Shown one piece after another: positions 37,886 through 47,132 of a stretch of 64,000 bases of DNA. The notes below the pieces were generated by a model. It was not told the DNA's origin. It saw only the letters and a list, made by a program, of their open reading frames with translations, and did not search any database. Within the stretch, counting starts at the first letter, position 1; every line of letters starts with the position of its first letter. Origin of the DNA: G965276675 sp965276675 (GTDB taxonomy: Bacteria > Acidobacteriota > Terriglobia > Terriglobales > Acidobacteriaceae); NCBI GenBank assembly GCA_965276675.1, contig OZ255624.1, forward strand, positions 4,588,001 to 4,652,000, written 5' to 3'. Made by a program: the position numbers and the translations under genes.

Positions 37886-38994
37886 TCCGGAGCCTGTGGG
37901 CCGCATTGTCAGCCGTCGCCGTCGCCGCGGTTATGGTCCTTGCGTTGGTGCGGTCGCTCCCGCAGCACGTCGATCCGCGTCCTCACAGGCAGATCGTCGA
38001 TGGGCGTGGCAAGACGGTGATGCTGTCCGAGCCGCTGAGGAGGGTCGCGTTGTTTTGGGGCGCCGGGTTCGGCGAGTATCTCCTCATCGCCCGCGACCCC
38101 GCTCGCACGCAGGCGACGCAGGATCCCTGGGACGAGGCGATGGAACGAAACCCGCTGCTCAATCGGGCTTTCCCCGGTCTGCACGGCATGCCGACCGATC
38201 TCTCGATCTTCGCACAGCATGGTGCAAGCGTTGAACGGCTCTTGGCCGACCCGCCAACCGCCATTGTCACCATCCCTTGGGCTGCTGCTCTGCTCGAGCC
38301 CGTCGGGCTGCCGGCCGTCGTAGTGCCGGTGCAGAGTGGCGAGCCGGCCCTGTTCTTGAACACGCATCTGCTGGCCGCGGTAGCCGGGCAAGACAGCCGT
38401 AGTGACGATCTTGTGGCGCACTATGCCAGTGCCATGACTGCGTTGCACGACGATCTCTATCGCACCCCTTTGCACGATCGCCCAAGCGTTCTGATGCTGG
38501 GCGCTGAAGGGCCGGGACGTTTCTGGACAGTAAGCGTCCCGATGTGGAACCAGATCCTCGATCAGGCGGCCGGGCGCGCGGCCGTGTCTGGCTCCGGATT
38601 CCGCCACCTGGACGTGGAACGCATAGTGGCGCTCGACCCGGACATGATCGTTTTGCGTCCAAGCGGCGCAGCGCTTGCACCATCCCCTACTAGCTTCATG
38701 GCGAATGGCTTCGCGCCGGCCCTGCAGGCTGCACGGGAACGACGCGTCTACGCTTGGCCTCCCGGCGTGACGCAGATCACCAACAACATCGTGGAGTATC
38801 CGCTGATTGCGCGCTGGTTTGCCGAGCTGCTGCACCCGGACCGGCTCACGCCCCGGCTGCGGGATTTGATGACAACCACCTATGGGCGGGAGCTGAAAGC
38901 CGAGCCCACAGCCAGCGATATCGACCGCGCACTATACCTGTCCGGGAATGCCGGCTCCGCGAATTATGACCGCTTCGACGCCGGTCATTCTTGA
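37882..38994 (+). CDS. Iron-siderophore ABC transporter substrate-binding protein
   Basis: 370 residues of the FecB/BtuF-like TroA fold. An N-terminal hydrophobic segment (LWAALSAVAVAAVMVLALVR) is a signal peptide or anchor, since no lipobox Cys is seen. Next come RRVALFWGAGFGEYLLIA, GLPAVVVPVQ, a long central helix and VERIVALDPDMIVLRPSG, with a C-terminal PPGVTQITNNIVEYPLIARWF. The GTG start overlaps the PhyH stop. It delivers the ligand to the FecCD permease encoded next. Confidence 0.87.
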   Translation: MIRSLWAALSAVAVAAVMVLALVRSLPQHVDPRPHRQIVDGRGKTVMLSEPLRRVALFWGAGFGEYLLIARDPARTQATQDPWDEAMERNPLLNRAFPGLHGMPTDLSIFAQHGASVERLLADPPTAIVTIPWAAALLEPVGLPAVVVPVQSGEPALFLNTHLLAAVAGQDSRSDDLVAHYASAMTALHDDLYRTPLHDRPSVLMLGAEGPGRFWTVSVPMWNQILDQAAGRAAVSGSGFRHLDVERIVALDPDMIVLRPSGAALAPSPTSFMANGFAPALQAARERRVYAWPPGVTQITNNIVEYPLIARWFAELLHPDRLTPRLRDLMTTTYGRELKAEPTASDIDRALYLSGNAGSANYDRFDAGHS

Positions 38995-40034
38995 AGATAC
39001 CGAACCGCTGGGGCTTCTACGGACTTGGTTTGGTCGCGGTATGCATCCTGTTCGGGGCGGCGTTGCTTGGATCATTGTGCTTGGGAGTTTATCCGATCCC
39101 CGCAAGAACAGTCTTGCGGATCGTGCTCGCCCTAATCTGGCCCGGTCCGTTGCCGGAACATCCGCCCTGGTCCGACACAGAGATCATGGTTGTGCAGGTG
39201 GTCCGCCTCCCGCGAATCCTCCTTGCTACATTGGCCGGAGCGGGGTTGGGCTTGTCCGGTGCCGCTCTACAGGGCCTCTTTCGCAACCCGCTCGTCGGGC
39301 CTGATATCATCGGCGTATCAGCGGGGGCGGCGTGCGGCGGTGTCGGTGCAATGCTGCTTGGCTGGACGGCCTATGAGATCGTTGGTCCGGCGCTCTTGGG
39401 CGGCCTTACAGCGGTGCTAATCGCCTCTGGCTTAGCGCGGCTGGCGAAAGGTGGAATGCTCGCATTGGTGCTGGCCGGTATCATTGTCGCCGCCTTCTTC
39501 TCGGCGACTCTTACCTTGCTGGAATACCTGGCCGATCCCCTGACCAGCTTGCCACGGATCATCTACTGGCTGATGGGCAGCTTTGCTGGTGCCAACACAC
39601 AGGCCGTTGCCGTGGTCGGCGCGGGCACTTTAGGAGCGGGCGCGGTTCTGCTCGGTTTGCGATGGCGCCTCAACCTGCTCTCGCTTGGCGACACCGATGC
39701 GGCTGCCCTCGGGCTAAACGTCGCGCGCCTTCGATGGGCGGTGGTGGTTTTGTCCGCCCTGATCGTCGCCACCCAGGTCTCGGTGAGCGGCATCGTGGGC
39801 TGGATCGGGCTGATCGTACCCCACTTCGCACGCATGTTGGTCGGGCCTGATCATCGGCGGCTGATGCCAGCCGCGGGCCTACTCGGCGGTGTGTTCACGC
39901 TCGGCGTAGACGACGTTGCACGCAGCATAGCCAGCCAGGAGCTGCCCGTTGGGCTGCTCACCGCCTTCATAGGCACACCAGTGTTCGCATTCCTGTTCTG
40001 GCGCACCCAGGGTCGCGGGTGGCGCGGTGACTGA
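38991..40034 (+). CDS. FecCD-family iron-chelate ABC permease
   Basis: 347 residues, about nine or ten helices, with family motifs VRLPRILLATLAGAGLGLSGAALQ, RNPLVGPDIIGVSAGAACGG, TDAAALGLNVARLRW and VGWIGLIVPHFARMLVGPDHR. TTG start overlapping the binding-protein stop (TTGA). Works with the substrate-binding protein and an ATPase, whose gene is broken immediately downstream. Confidence 0.92.
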   Translation: MKIPNRWGFYGLGLVAVCILFGAALLGSLCLGVYPIPARTVLRIVLALIWPGPLPEHPPWSDTEIMVVQVVRLPRILLATLAGAGLGLSGAALQGLFRNPLVGPDIIGVSAGAACGGVGAMLLGWTAYEIVGPALLGGLTAVLIASGLARLAKGGMLALVLAGIIVAAFFSATLTLLEYLADPLTSLPRIIYWLMGSFAGANTQAVAVVGAGTLGAGAVLLGLRWRLNLLSLGDTDAAALGLNVARLRWAVVVLSALIVATQVSVSGIVGWIGLIVPHFARMLVGPDHRRLMPAAGLLGGVFTLGVDDVARSIASQELPVGLLTAFIGTPVFAFLFWRTQGRGWRGD

Positions 40035-40104
40035 ACCCGCACTCGCCTTTCAGGAACTCGGCTTCGCTTACCGCCGTGGCGAACGGATACTGCGGGGATG
40101 TAGC
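40027..40104 (+). pseudogene. 5' fragment of the transporter ATPase gene
   Basis: Starts at a GTG 8 bp inside the permease gene. The first ~26 codons (VTEPALAFQELGFAYRRGER, ILRGCS) are the normal N-terminus of a FecE/FhuC-like ATPase, up to just before the Walker A. After about 40104 the frame continues as SAVMMGATSNCAPRR, which is not ATPase-like and has no GxxGxGKST. About 90% of the gene is missing. The break sits ~66 bp from the end of the convergent MFS gene and marks an island boundary or deletion. Confidence 0.75.
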
Positions 40105-40169
40105 AGCGCCGTGATGATGGGCGCCACGAGCAACTGCGCCCCGCGGCGATCCCCCCACAAACCGCGGCA

Positions 40170-41360
40170 TCACGCCGCGAATGCGGCTTCCTGCGACAGA
40201 GCACCGGCGGCGGCGCTGGCTGCCCTGGCCTCGGCGCGGACGCAGCGTTGAATCACCAGCACCCCCAGCGACGCCGGCAGCACCGCCAATGTCGGCGGCA
40301 AGCCGCTGCAGGCCACCGCCGCGGTGGCCAGGCAGCCAAACACCGCCCCGGCATCCCAGCCCGCCTCGGTCGACAGGTGAAACTGATACGCCGAACCGGA
40401 ACGTTTTGCCCGGTCGTAGACCACGCTCATCAGCACCGGGTAGTACAGTCCGCCGACCGCGGCACCGACGATGTTGGCCGCAACCGCCGCACCCGGCACC
40501 CAGGCCGAACCGGCGCGCATGGCGATGCCCAGCAGCAGTGCGGCGGTGATGACGCGCGCCAGCAGCGGGCGGTGCCCGCGGTCGATCAGCAGGCCGCATC
40601 CCATCCCGGCCAGCGCGCCGGCCACGGCAGCCGCGCTGGTCGCCCAGCCCAGCACGTCGTAGGACGAACCCAGGGTCGAGAACAGGATCATCGGCCAGGC
40701 GATGCCAAGGCCCGCGCACATCCAGCCGTCGGCGCAGAACGCCGCCAGTCCGACCGGATCGGCCACCCGCAAGGAGCGTCGCACGGTCGGCACGCCACCC
40801 AGATCCAGCCGGCCGATCAGCAGCAGCGGTGCGGTGGACAGCAGGCAGACCACCGTGGCGATGCCGAACTCGGCGCCGGCGCCCAAGTGGGTGAACAGCG
40901 TGCCGCCCGCCACGGGGCCAACCACGGCGATCACCGTGCTGGCCATCTGGCGGAACGCGAGCTGACGGCCCCGCCGGCCGCGCCCGCCGCAGACGGCATT
41001 GGCGGCATGGCAGATCGGCCAGTAGATACACTCGCCAACCGACACGACCAGGATCCACGCCGCCAGCCACGCCGGCCGCTGCGCCCCGGTCAACGCGACG
41101 AACTGGAACGAGGAGATCACCGTGCCCAGCAGCAGTGCCGGACGCATCCCCAACCGGCGGACCACCGGCAGCACCGCGGCGCGCATGGCGAGGCGGAAAC
41201 TCAGCAGCAGGGCGTAGAGCAGCACGGTGGTAGCCACGGTGAATCCAAGCCGCAGCAGATAGGCGCCGACAAAGCCCGAGGCCAGCGACATCGCGAGCGA
41301 CCAGACGATGCAGTGGGCGGTGATGAAGCGGAACTGCAGTCCCTGCCGGTCGATACTCAT
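40170..41360 (-). CDS. Major facilitator superfamily transporter
   Basis: 396 residues, ~12 hydrophobic helices in two halves. Example segments are FITAHCIVWSLAMSLASGFVGAYLL, an interdomain basic loop (GGRGRRGRQLAFRQ) and GLLIDRGHRPLLARV, the second half's MFS loop-like motif. The substrate is unknown. Complete at both ends (ends GALSQEAAFAA), so the island break next door did not enter it. An AT-rich promoter lies upstream at about 41385-41425. Confidence 0.85.
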   Translation of the reverse strand: MSIDRQGLQFRFITAHCIVWSLAMSLASGFVGAYLLRLGFTVATTVLLYALLLSFRLAMRAAVLPVVRRLGMRPALLLGTVISSFQFVALTGAQRPAWLAAWILVVSVGECIYWPICHAANAVCGGRGRRGRQLAFRQMASTVIAVVGPVAGGTLFTHLGAGAEFGIATVVCLLSTAPLLLIGRLDLGGVPTVRRSLRVADPVGLAAFCADGWMCAGLGIAWPMILFSTLGSSYDVLGWATSAAAVAGALAGMGCGLLIDRGHRPLLARVITAALLLGIAMRAGSAWVPGAAVAANIVGAAVGGLYYPVLMSVVYDRAKRSGSAYQFHLSTEAGWDAGAVFGCLATAAVACSGLPPTLAVLPASLGVLVIQRCVRAEARAASAAAGALSQEAAFAA

Positions 41361-41919
41361 TCGTAAAATCCCGTTATGGCCTGCTGATCGATATGATATT
41401 GCAAATGTATTGACATATTAGCGTCGTGGCGTATCCACATGTGTCTGCCGAAAAAGATCGACTTCGTTTCGCTGTCGAGCGCCGGAGCGGATGTGCATGC
41501 CGCCGCGGCGAAACGTCTCCACGGCATCACCAACCTCCTGTCCCGGCGCGAAAGCACTCTGTCGATAAAGTGATCGTGATCAGCGGGTCAACAATTCTGT
41601 TTGGTCGCGAAAAAATCGATCGACGGGGTGTCGGGCCCGCAACGAATGGTCAGTCCGACCGTTGGACGCAGTGCCGGCAGGCCGCCGACAGGCAATCGCG
41701 AAACGTGATGAATCTTGTAACGTACCTGCATCGCGACATGCGAACGATTGGTACCCTTTCCTGGCTCAAAACAGAACTTCGTGGCTGCCGCCCGACCGGC
41801 TGAAGTTGCGTTTCCGCCCCACCGCGGCAGACTGAGCCTGGCCGTCGCCCCAACGACCGGGCGAAGGCAATCAGCCGGCATGATGCAGCGGGTTCATACG
41901 AGCAACTTTGGGGGGAACT
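41361..41919. other. 559-bp intergenic region
   Basis: It begins with an AT-rich stretch (tgatatt, caaatgtattgacatatta) that fits promoters for the divergent MFS and downstream genes. A 44-codon plus-strand frame (41439-41573, starting MCLPKKIDFVSLSSAG) has some protein-like composition but no ribosome site that I can see, so I do not call it. Nothing else stands out. The ribosome site of the next gene (gggggga) ends it. Confidence 0.4.
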
Positions 41920-42984
41920 ATGGCCTACAAGATCGCCATCATGGGCACCGGGGCGGTGGGCGCCTATGCCGGCGCGCACATGGCACGCAACCATGAGGAC
42001 GTCACCTTCATCGATCCTTGGCCGGCAAACGTCGAGACGATGAAGGCCCAGGGGTTGAAGGTCTCCCACATCCGCGACGTGCCCGAGTGGTCGACACCGG
42101 TGCGCGCGCTGCACCTGACTGAGCTGCAGCAGGCGGCGAAGGAAAAACCGTTCGACGTTGCCTTCATGTGCATGAAGTCATACGACACCGCCTGGGCAAC
42201 CACGATGATCGCGCAGTACCTCGCCGCCGACGGCTTCGTGGTCTCATTGCAGAACTGCATGAATGAGGAAGCCATCGCCGACATCGTCGGCTGGGGCAAG
42301 GTGGTGGGCTGCATCGCCAGCTCCATCACCGTCGACCTGTGCGAGCCGGGCCACGTCCGCCGCGCCGCCGGCAAAAGCGGCGAGCGCCACACCGTCTTCC
42401 GCACCGGTGAGGTGCACGGCCGCATCACCGATCGGGCGCAGGAGATCAAGCGCCTGGTGGCGCTGGCCGACTCGGCGCTGGTGACCTCCAACCTGTGGGG
42501 CGAGCGCTGGTCGAAGCTGGTGACCAACGCCATGGCCAACGGCATGTCGGCCGGCACCGGCATGATCAGCAAGGACATCCTGCGAAACGACACCCTGCGC
42601 CGCTTCGGCGCCCGCCTGGGCAGCGAGGCGATCCGCGTCGGCCAGGCTTTGGGCTATGAGCTGGAGGAAATCCACCACATCGACCCCGAGGTGATCGCCC
42701 GCGCCGGCGAGGGCGATCCCGCCGCCACCCGCGACTATGACGCCCACCGGCTGGAGGAGGTGAACAAGGCCGGCGGCGGTGAGCATCGTCCCTCGATGGG
42801 CCAGGATATGGTCAAGGGCAGGCGGACCGAGATCGAGTTCCTCAACGGCTTCATCGTCCGCAAGGGCGAGGAGATCGGGCTGCCGACCCCGGCGAACGCG
42901 GCATTGACCGACATCGTCAAACGGGTCGAGCGCGGCGAGCTGCAGCCCGACCCGAAGCACCTGATCGAGCTGCGGCTGAACTGA
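41920..42984 (+). CDS. 2-dehydropantoate 2-reductase-like (ApbA/PanE) protein
   Basis: 354 residues. The NADP-binding start is MAYKIAIMGTGAVGAYAGAH (GxGxxG). The catalytic-domain Lys/Asn region is ALVTSNLWGERWSKLVTNAMANGMSAGTG, and a C-terminal helical domain contains RPSMGQDMVKGRRTEIEFLNG with the conserved S-M-xx-D. It is longer than PanE (~300 aa) and carries an insert, so a paralogue acting on another 2-oxoacid is possible. The ATG at 41920 follows gggggga. Confidence 0.85.
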   Translation: MAYKIAIMGTGAVGAYAGAHMARNHEDVTFIDPWPANVETMKAQGLKVSHIRDVPEWSTPVRALHLTELQQAAKEKPFDVAFMCMKSYDTAWATTMIAQYLAADGFVVSLQNCMNEEAIADIVGWGKVVGCIASSITVDLCEPGHVRRAAGKSGERHTVFRTGEVHGRITDRAQEIKRLVALADSALVTSNLWGERWSKLVTNAMANGMSAGTGMISKDILRNDTLRRFGARLGSEAIRVGQALGYELEEIHHIDPEVIARAGEGDPAATRDYDAHRLEEVNKAGGGEHRPSMGQDMVKGRRTEIEFLNGFIVRKGEEIGLPTPANAALTDIVKRVERGELQPDPKHLIELRLN

Positions 42985-43008
42985 TCCGCAAAGACGGCAT
43001 TCCCCCGC

Positions 43009-44283
43009 CTACCGCGCCTCGAACAGGTCCTGTGCAAGATAGCGCCCCCTGGCCACACCGCTGGGGCAAGCGAACAGGCCGCCGCCGATGTGGGTGACGA
43101 ACTGGTTCATCATGTCGAACTTTGACATCCGGTCGAAGATCCTGATGAACCCCTCGCTCGGGTCGCGCTGGTAGCAGATGAACAGCAGCCCGGCGTCCAG
43201 CTCCAGCGCATGGCGCCAAGGCGGCCAGCGTTCGGCCACCATGCTGACGCCGTTGTCATAGCTGTAACTGCGGCGAAGGATCTGCGCGCCGCCGTTGTTC
43301 GCCGGGGCGGCCAGCCGGATGTGCGCGTTCTCCGCGATCAGCGGATTGCCGTCGGCGTCGTTCGCCTCGAAATCGGCGCTGTCGGACTCCGCCGCCGCGC
43401 CGATTGGGGCCCCGGACACCTTGCGGCGGCCAACCGTCTGCTCCTGGAATCCCAGCTTCATGCGGTCCCAGTGCTCCAGCGCGATGCGGACGGGGCGCGC
43501 CACCAGGTAGGAGCCGCCCCGCATCCACGCACCACCCTCCTCGCCCACCCAGACCGACCGATCCAGCGCGACGGCGTCGGACAGCGCAACGTTCATCGTG
43601 CCATCCTTGAACCCCATCAGGTTGCGCGGCGTCGCGTCGACCTGGTAGCCGGGAACGAAGCCAGACTGCACCCAGCGCACGCTGGCGACACCGGTGGCCA
43701 GGCGCATCAACTGGCGCACCGCATGCATCGTCGCCTGCGGATCGTCGCCGCAGGCCTGGACGGAAAAGTCGCCGCCGGTCCGTTCCGGCACCAACTGGTC
43801 GCCGACGAAGTGCGGCAGGTCGACGAACGCTGCGGGCCGCAGCTTCGCCAGGTCGAACCGGTCCTCGCCATCGCGGCTGAACAGGCTGGGGCCGAACCCG
43901 AACGTCAGGGTCAGCCGACTGGCCGGCAAACCCAGCACCTCACCCGAGTCGGCTGAAGCGACCGCTGGCGAAGCGTCGCCCGAACCAAGCGGCCGGCCCT
44001 GCGTCAAGTTCGCCGCGGCATCCGTCCAGGCCCGCAGCAGGCCGATGATGTCGTCACGTCTGGTGGTGACGGCGTCGAAGGCGGCGAAATAGGTGTGCGC
44101 CTGCACCGGTGTCGCGATGCCGCCCTGGTGCACCCCATAAAACGGCAGCACCGGCGGCTGGACTGGCGCGCTCAGCCCCGGCTGATCGATCGTTGGCAGG
44201 GCGCGGGCTGGCCGTGCCGCACCCGCCAGTCCGGCCGCCACACCCAGGATGCCGCGCCGCGTGGCGAACGGACAGCCGGTCAT
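43009..44283 (-). CDS. efeB: DyP-type heme peroxidase, EfeB-like
   Basis: About 424 residues. The N-terminus (TRRGILGVAAGLAGAARPARA) is a Tat-like signal. The DyP hallmark GFKDGT (Asp is the distal catalytic residue) occurs in PRNLMGFKDGTMN. Also typical are GGSYLVARPVRIALEHWDR, the proximal-His region ENAHIRLAAP and LLFICYQRDPSEGFIRIF. EfeB extracts or oxidises iron at the periplasmic side. The ATGA overlap with the NHL protein and the Fur-like box upstream of the operon support a role in iron acquisition. EfeU and EfeO are absent nearby. Confidence 0.88.
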   Translation of the reverse strand: MTGCPFATRRGILGVAAGLAGAARPARALPTIDQPGLSAPVQPPVLPFYGVHQGGIATPVQAHTYFAAFDAVTTRRDDIIGLLRAWTDAAANLTQGRPLGSGDASPAVASADSGEVLGLPASRLTLTFGFGPSLFSRDGEDRFDLAKLRPAAFVDLPHFVGDQLVPERTGGDFSVQACGDDPQATMHAVRQLMRLATGVASVRWVQSGFVPGYQVDATPRNLMGFKDGTMNVALSDAVALDRSVWVGEEGGAWMRGGSYLVARPVRIALEHWDRMKLGFQEQTVGRRKVSGAPIGAAAESDSADFEANDADGNPLIAENAHIRLAAPANNGGAQILRRSYSYDNGVSMVAERWPPWRHALELDAGLLFICYQRDPSEGFIRIFDRMSKFDMMNQFVTHIGGGLFACPSGVARGRYLAQDLFEAR

Positions 44284-45461
44284 CGTCCGCCCCGCATCAA
44301 CGTGTTCACGTCGTCCATCACGTAGTAGAAGCCCTTGTTGTCCGGCGTCATGGCGATACCGAACAGATCGCCGTTGCCGGGTGGCGACTGCGCCTGGTCG
44401 TTGTTGATCCACTGCGCGTAGATCTGCCTGCCGGCAAGTGGATCGACCTCCACCAGGCGGCCGTCCTTGCCGTTGCAGACCAGCAGGTGGCCCTCCGGCG
44501 ACCAGGCCATCGCCAGCGGCCAGGACAGCAGCCCGCCCTGCGTCACCACCTTGCCGGTGCCGGCGCTGTCGGCGCGTGTCGTGGCATTGGCGATGGCGGT
44601 GATGACATTGTCCAGCCCGTCGGTGACATACAGCGTGTGGTCTGGCCCAAGCGCCAGGCCCGTCGGCCCAAGCAGGAAGTTGTCATAGTCGGCGCGCTGC
44701 GCGAAGCCGGCGGCAACCACCGTCTGGCTGAGAAGGGCTGGCGGCTTGCCTGGGGGAATCGAAAGCTCCAGCCGCAGCACGGTGGCCTTGTGCAGGATCA
44801 CGGGCATCCCCGTGGCCGGATCCAGTTTGGTCGGCGGCGGCAGGTCGAACCCGGCCATGCTGATGAACAGGGTCGCGGTCGCGCCGTCGTCCACCACCGC
44901 CATGTTGCCCCACGGGCCGTTGATGGTCGGTCCCGACCAGGCGGCGGCCAGCTTGCCCTCCGGGTCCAGCACCAGCAGGCATCCCGCACCCTTGGTCGCC
45001 GTGGTGCCGTCGGTGCTGGGGGTGCTGCCGACGATCACCCACCCGGCCTTCAGCATGGTCATGGCCGTCGTCAGCCCTACCCCGCCCGGGCACTGCGGCA
45101 GTTTCTGCGGCAGCCGGGTGAACAGGTAGGATTGCCGGCTGGCTGGCCGGTAGCCGACGATCGTCGTGCCGGTGCCCTGCAGGTTGCTGATGTTGTTGAA
45201 GTTGTCGACCAGCACATCATCCTGCATCACCTTCCCGGCACTGGCGGGCGCCACCACGACGGCATAGGGATTGAGGTCGCCATTGTCGGTCACGGTGGAC
45301 GACAGCGTCGTGTGGCGGTGGATCGTCTCCAGGAAACCGTGCGTCTCAGCCTGTGCCGGCCCACTGCCGGCCAGCCCGAGGCAGGCGAAAACCACGGTCG
45401 CCCAGACCAGCAGCGGCCATGCATGCGGCGGCATCAGCCGAAGGCGCAAGGGAATTGGCAC
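44280..45461 (-). CDS. Secreted NHL-repeat protein of the iron-linked operon
   Basis: About 393 residues: a signal peptide (LRLRLMPPHAWPLLVWATVV then AGSGPAQA) and a beta-propeller body with NHL-type LGPTGLALGPDHTLYVTDG and SWPLAMAWSPEGHLLVCNG repeats. The GTG at 45461 is chosen because AGGAGG lies 9 nt upstream, although the inner ATG (45434) is possible. It lies between the porin gene and efeB, overlapping the latter (ATGA). Possibly a periplasmic partner of the peroxidase; that is inference. Confidence 0.78.
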   Translation of the reverse strand: MPIPLRLRLMPPHAWPLLVWATVVFACLGLAGSGPAQAETHGFLETIHRHTTLSSTVTDNGDLNPYAVVVAPASAGKVMQDDVLVDNFNNISNLQGTGTTIVGYRPASRQSYLFTRLPQKLPQCPGGVGLTTAMTMLKAGWVIVGSTPSTDGTTATKGAGCLLVLDPEGKLAAAWSGPTINGPWGNMAVVDDGATATLFISMAGFDLPPPTKLDPATGMPVILHKATVLRLELSIPPGKPPALLSQTVVAAGFAQRADYDNFLLGPTGLALGPDHTLYVTDGLDNVITAIANATTRADSAGTGKVVTQGGLLSWPLAMAWSPEGHLLVCNGKDGRLVEVDPLAGRQIYAQWINNDQAQSPPGNGDLFGIAMTPDNKGFYYVMDDVNTLMRGGR

Positions 45462-45475
45462 AGGCTGTGTCCTCC

Positions 45476-46972
45476 TCAGAAAAGCACGTTGGTGCGAAGG
45501 CCCAGCACCAGCTCGTTCCGGACGCGCTGGCTGGGGTCGAGCGGGTTCTGCACACCGCCGCCCGGCCGGAAGACGTACTGGACGTCGGGCTGGATCTGCC
45601 ACCAGGGATGCACCTGGTACTGGTAGGTCAGCTCGATGAACGTCTCGCTGGTGCGGATCGGCATGGCATCGCCGGGGGCAGCCGTCAGGTTGAAGGCCGC
45701 GGCGTCGCGGTCATAGCCGGCGGCGCGGTTGCTGACATGGGCAAAGCCGACGCCCAGACCCACAGTGTCGTCGGCGCGGTTGCGCACCGGGTCGTGCCAG
45801 ACGATGCCGCCGTTGAAGCTGTAATCCACCAGGTTCCGGTCGCCCTCCGGCGTGCCCATGGCGCGGCCGAAGACACTGACGGACTGGTTCGGGTTGGCGG
45901 CGTTGCGCCAGACCATCTGGTCACCCACCGCATAGACTGAGACGTTCCCGTAATGCGGCTGCGGCAGGCCGTTGCTGCCGGGTGAGGCCAATGGGCCGCC
46001 GGTGGTGTCGAACCGCTGGTCGCTGAAGGTCTCGCCGTCAAACCAGGCGCCCAGCTTGTAGGTATGGCCCAGCGGCGCGCCCTCACCCGGATAAACCAGG
46101 CTGCCGAGGGCGGGATAGGTGTACTGCAGTTCGGCAAACACCAGCGGCCCGCGGCCCAGCGGGAACTGGGTGCCGGAGGCGTTGACCCGCTGGGCGTCGC
46201 CCTGGTTGCTGGACGCCGGGCTGCCGTTGTAGACGCCGACCAGGATGGCGACGGGATTGATCGGGCGGTAGCGGACGCGGATCGCCGGTGCGGCCAGCGG
46301 ATAGGCCGGGCCGCCGCCGGGCAGGTCGTAAGACGGCACCACCGGCCAGCCAAACATGGTGTTGAGGAAATAGGCGCCGTTCGGGTTGACGATGAATTCC
46401 TGGTCGGCGCTCTGCTGGCCGATCTTGATGTCCAGCCGGTCTTCCTCCAGGAACTTCTGCTGGTACCACAGCTCCCACAGCCGGGTCGCCCGGTCCGCCT
46501 CGATGCCGCTGGCGGTCTGCAGGCTGTCAAGGTTGTCGGCACTGAGGTTGCGGCCGTGGATCTGCAATGCGCTGGCATTGAACAGGCCGCCGTACCAGCC
46601 GAACGCCCGCTGCGTGTCGAGCTGCAGCACCGCCTGGGTCAATCCGTCATAGTCGGCCCCCTGGTGCACGCCGCCGAGCGGATTGCCCAGCACCTCGCTG
46701 GTCTCCTGGATGGCGATGGTGATGCCGTAGGGGCTGAGCTTGCTGCGCAGGCCGAACAGGTCGCCCAACAGGAAGTTGGACCGCTGCAGGTCGCCCAGGA
46801 TGCTGGTGGAACTCTGCGGGCCGTTTCCATTCGCCTCCTCGCCGCTGATCGGCACCGACAGCGGTGGCGGCGAGGCATGCGCCCGACCCAGCAGCCCGCC
46901 CAGCACCAGCGCGGTGGCCATGGCGGCACGAAGGCAATGACCCGGCTGCACCCGCGGCGGAACGATTGGCAC
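45476..46972 (-). CDS. OprB-family carbohydrate-selective-type porin
   Basis: 498 residues. Signal peptide with cleavage near GRAHA. An N-terminal LLGDLFGLRSKLSPYGITIAI and the OprB pattern ADYDGLTQAVLQLDTQRAFGW, LWELWYQQKFLEEDRLDIKIGQ and NTMFGWP, followed by barrel strands and a terminal Phe (LGLRTNVLF). First gene of a three-gene minus-strand operon (porin, NHL protein, EfeB). A palindromic Fur-like site lies 39 bp upstream of the start codon. OprB members usually pass sugars; the iron context suggests another or additional ligand. Confidence 0.87.
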   Translation of the reverse strand: MPIVPPRVQPGHCLRAAMATALVLGGLLGRAHASPPPLSVPISGEEANGNGPQSSTSILGDLQRSNFLLGDLFGLRSKLSPYGITIAIQETSEVLGNPLGGVHQGADYDGLTQAVLQLDTQRAFGWYGGLFNASALQIHGRNLSADNLDSLQTASGIEADRATRLWELWYQQKFLEEDRLDIKIGQQSADQEFIVNPNGAYFLNTMFGWPVVPSYDLPGGGPAYPLAAPAIRVRYRPINPVAILVGVYNGSPASSNQGDAQRVNASGTQFPLGRGPLVFAELQYTYPALGSLVYPGEGAPLGHTYKLGAWFDGETFSDQRFDTTGGPLASPGSNGLPQPHYGNVSVYAVGDQMVWRNAANPNQSVSVFGRAMGTPEGDRNLVDYSFNGGIVWHDPVRNRADDTVGLGVGFAHVSNRAAGYDRDAAAFNLTAAPGDAMPIRTSETFIELTYQYQVHPWWQIQPDVQYVFRPGGGVQNPLDPSQRVRNELVLGLRTNVLF

Positions 46973-47010
46973 CCACTCTCCCCTGTTTCGATCAATGGGA
47001 TCGTCCTAAA

Positions 47011-47025
47011 TGAGAATGACTCTCA
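47011..47025. promoter_or_regulatory. Fur-like iron box upstream of the porin operon
   Basis: tgaga-atgac-tctca is a perfect 5-bp inverted repeat spaced by 5, within aaatgagaatgactctcagg. This matches the core TGAGAATNNTTCTCA-type site of alphaproteobacterial Fur. It lies 39 bp before the porin ATG, where a repressor would block transcription when iron is high. Confidence 0.7.
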
Positions 47026-47132
47026 GGCGCAAGAGCTAATGCGAAGCGTTCTCAACACGGCCTTGGCATCTTTGTCCCGGCGCCCTGAACCTCCGGTTGA
47101 ATGGCCGCCGGCAAGCCGGCGGCCGACTTAAC

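Noticed and set aside
41426..41803. 125-codon plus-strand frame upstream of the PanE-like gene
   Set aside because: Arg/Cys-rich, not protein-like, no ribosome site.
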